A DNA stretch of 64,000 nt, taken from NCBI RefSeq assembly GCF_016734805.1, contig NZ_JAERQG010000004.1:1-64000 (forward strand). Reading direction: 5' to 3'. The first letter of the stretch is position 1, and every line of letters starts with the position of its first letter. Origin of the DNA: Marivirga atlantica (lineage in GTDB: Bacteria; Bacteroidota; Bacteroidia; Cytophagales; Cyclobacteriaceae). Shown here piece after piece: positions 62,481-64,000 of this stretch. Under the pieces are notes generated by a model that saw nothing but the letters and a program-made list of their open reading frames with translations, was not told where the DNA came from and ran no database searches. Both the position numbers and the translations under genes were made by a program.

Positions 62481-63760
62481 TTGCCCAGAGCCGACATAGA
62501 ATTGTATTGATTCTTTTCGGCTTGCTGCTGATTTCCATCAGCTACTTTACGGCAAGGCATGACAGTGTAGCACTCATCACACAATACATCTTATTATTCA
62601 GCGCATATGCTTGGTTACTCTTTCAAAAGACTGGTTGGAACTTTAAACAACTCATTTGGTTAGGCATTGGTTTTCGTATTTTGCTTTTGCTTGCCACGCC
62701 TAATTTATCGGAAGATGTATTTCGCTTCATCTGGGATGGAAGGCTTTGGCTACAAGGCATTGATGCTTATGCCTATTTACCTAATGACTTGATAAAAACT
62801 AATCCCGAAGTTTCAGAAAAGCTATTTAAACTACTGAATTCACCCGGCTATTACACTATTTATCCACCGATTAATCAGCTGATTTTCGTGATAGCCGCTT
62901 CTGTTACCAGTATTAAAGGCTCCATAATCATTATCAGACTTTTTATACTCGCTGCAGAAGTGATAAGTCTTATCACCTTATCAAAACTAATTCAGGCAAG
63001 AAATGGTGAAGCCAAAGCTCTAATGCTCTATGCCTTAAATCCGCTAGTGATCTTGGAATTAACCAGTAATCTGCATTTTGAAGCTTTTGTGATTTGCTTT
63101 CTGTTACTCGCAATCTACTACCTGGACCAAAATAAGAAAATTAAAAGTGCCGTAGCTTTAGGCCTATCGATAAGCTTTAAGATCATTCCGATCATCTGGC
63201 TTGCGACATTCTTCAAAAAGATCAACCTTAAGGCTTATGTATTTTTTGTCCTCGTAGCGCTAGCAATTGCGCTGGTCACCTTCTTACCATTACTCCAAAC
63301 CAGCATTTTCCAAGGTGGTGGAGCCAGTGCCAAACTCTATTTTCAGACTTTTGAGTTTAATGCCAGCATTTACTATTTGGTGCGTGAAGTCGGCTATTGG
63401 AGTAAAGGCTATAACATCATCCAAACGGCAGGCCCGCTTATTAGCTTAATCGGTTTTGCGCTAATAGGCCTTTATAATCTGTTTGCGTCAAAAAAAACAA
63501 GCATTTCAGAACGAGCTTTGTGGAGTTGGTTTATCTATTGCCTCTTTGCTACCACCATTCATCCGTGGTATATATTACCAATGGTCGCATTAAGTGTGCT
63601 AACAAATTACAAGTTTCCGTTACTTTGGTCATTCCTGATATTTTTCACTTACCTTGGTTATTCGGCTAATGGATTTAGTGAAAACTTATGGATTACCGCA
63701 GTTGAATACATCTCGGTGATCAGTTTTGCCGTATTTGAAATAATAAAAGGAAGAAAATAA
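62477..63760 (+). CDS. GT-C-type membrane glycosyltransferase
   Basis: A polytopic membrane protein of 427 residues with around ten helices. The first extracytoplasmic loop contains SEDVFRFIWDGRLWLQG near residues 76-92 and DAYAYLP near 94-100. The acidic residues there and the WDG..G..aY pattern are typical of GT-C enzymes (GT87, mannosyltransferase-like) that use polyprenol-phosphate sugars. HPWYILP near 355-361 is another family feature. The start is TTG at 62477, overlapping the upstream stop as TTGA, with no nearby ATG. The adjacent polyprenol-type GT2 may make its donor (inference). Confidence 0.82.
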   Translation: MIAQSRHRIVLILFGLLLISISYFTARHDSVALITQYILLFSAYAWLLFQKTGWNFKQLIWLGIGFRILLLLATPNLSEDVFRFIWDGRLWLQGIDAYAYLPNDLIKTNPEVSEKLFKLLNSPGYYTIYPPINQLIFVIAASVTSIKGSIIIIRLFILAAEVISLITLSKLIQARNGEAKALMLYALNPLVILELTSNLHFEAFVICFLLLAIYYLDQNKKIKSAVALGLSISFKIIPIIWLATFFKKINLKAYVFFVLVALAIALVTFLPLLQTSIFQGGGASAKLYFQTFEFNASIYYLVREVGYWSKGYNIIQTAGPLISLIGFALIGLYNLFASKKTSISERALWSWFIYCLFATTIHPWYILPMVALSVLTNYKFPLLWSFLIFFTYLGYSANGFSENLWITAVEYISVISFAVFEIIKGRK

Positions 63761-63765
63761 TTAAT

Positions 63766-64000
63766 ATGAATCGCCTCATACAAATAGCCAGTTTATCGCT
63801 GCTCAACCTCTTGGGAGCCTGCGGTCAGCAGACTTATGATCAGAAATTAAATAGCTTATACAAACGCACTGTACCACTTATGCAGCCTGCCACGCTTGAT
63901 AGCATGATGGCTAGCCAAGACGTTTATTTATTAGACACGCGTTCGCCTTCCGAATACCAGGTGAGCCATCTAAAAAATGCCCAATTTGCCGATTACGACA
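63766..64000 (+). CDS. Rhodanese-like lipoprotein (partial, cut by window end)
   Basis: The open frame from ATG 63766 runs off the window after 78 codons. The signal sequence ends in a lipobox LLGAC with the Cys at residue 19. Near residues 52-68 it reads VYLLDTRSPSEYQVSHL, the start of a rhodanese-like domain, where the usual catalytic Cys would lie further downstream and is not visible. A sulfurtransferase or a non-catalytic sulphur-binding role at the envelope is possible. It lies 5 bases after the GT-C gene and likely shares its transcript. Confidence 0.8.
   Translation, partial: MNRLIQIASLSLLNLLGACGQQTYDQKLNSLYKRTVPLMQPATLDSMMASQDVYLLDTRSPSEYQVSHLKNAQFADYD

Overview
The window is an A+T-rich chromosomal segment of a member of the Bacteroidota, most likely a marine Cytophagales-type bacterium (inference). 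Supporting signs are the gene families present (DUF3127, SiaB/SiaC partner-switch proteins, a Wza/Wzc exopolysaccharide machine, porin-like barrels), several matches to the Bacteroidota promoter consensus TTTG-N19-TAnnTTTG, weak Shine-Dalgarno use, and many TTG/GTG starts that overlap upstream stop codons. I found no rRNA, tRNA, CRISPR array, insertion sequence or phage gene.

Layout. (1) 0.2-3.7 kb: enoyl-CoA hydratase and valS, closed by a clear terminator. (2) 3.8-7.4 kb: an Nramp-like transporter with a degenerate metal site, in one operon with pxpABC (5-oxoprolinase). (3) 7.4-35.5 kb: a roughly 28-kb surface-polysaccharide locus, almost entirely on the minus strand. It is transcribed from an outer-membrane export lipoprotein and a Wzc-type tyrosine kinase through sugar-acid synthesis, flippase and glycosyltransferase genes, with one plus-strand Wzy-like membrane protein at 11.9 kb and a four-gene tail (7.4-11.7 kb). 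(4) 35.6-42.0 kb: mixed housekeeping genes (Ppx/GppA, a beta-barrel, DUF3127, purB, a HAD phosphatase, a DPM1-like transferase, an esterase). (5) 41.6-53.2 kb: a minus-strand signalling block, cheR - cheB catalytic domain - GAF membrane protein - SiaA-like phosphatase - siaB - siaC - a large ABCG-type exporter, followed by a lipoprotein and a small secreted protein. (6) 53.6-64 kb: saccharopine dehydrogenase-like protein, TrmN6, a barrel protein, RNase HI, MarC, a SerC-like aminotransferase, a fatty-acid hydroxylase-like protein, a divergent Hsp20, and a run of three glycosyltransferase genes ending in a rhodanese lipoprotein cut by the window edge.

The polysaccharide locus appears to hold two separate routes to CMP-activated acidic sugars. 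Module A (26-32 kb) has a LegB-like dehydratase, two NeuB-family synthases, an SpsF/NeuA-like cytidylyltransferase, a PtmE-like CBS-nucleotidyltransferase and a YhcH/NanQ-like anomerase. Module B (16.7-20.4 kb) has a DmpG-type pyruvate aldolase fused to an unassigned domain, a second CMP-sugar synthetase, a HAD phosphatase and a GT29 (sialyltransferase)-like protein, joined by overlapping start and stop codons. Module B looks like a self-contained make-activate-transfer unit for an unknown 2-keto sugar acid.

The second candidate system is the Sia-type partner switch. SiaC keeps its phospho-acceptor-like Thr68, but no diguanylate cyclase (the SiaD output of Pseudomonas) is present. Instead the genes lead into an ABC exporter carrying extra N-terminal TerB-like and FHA-like regions, which could be the output in this lineage. 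All functions are inferred from sequence motifs read by eye; no database search was run.
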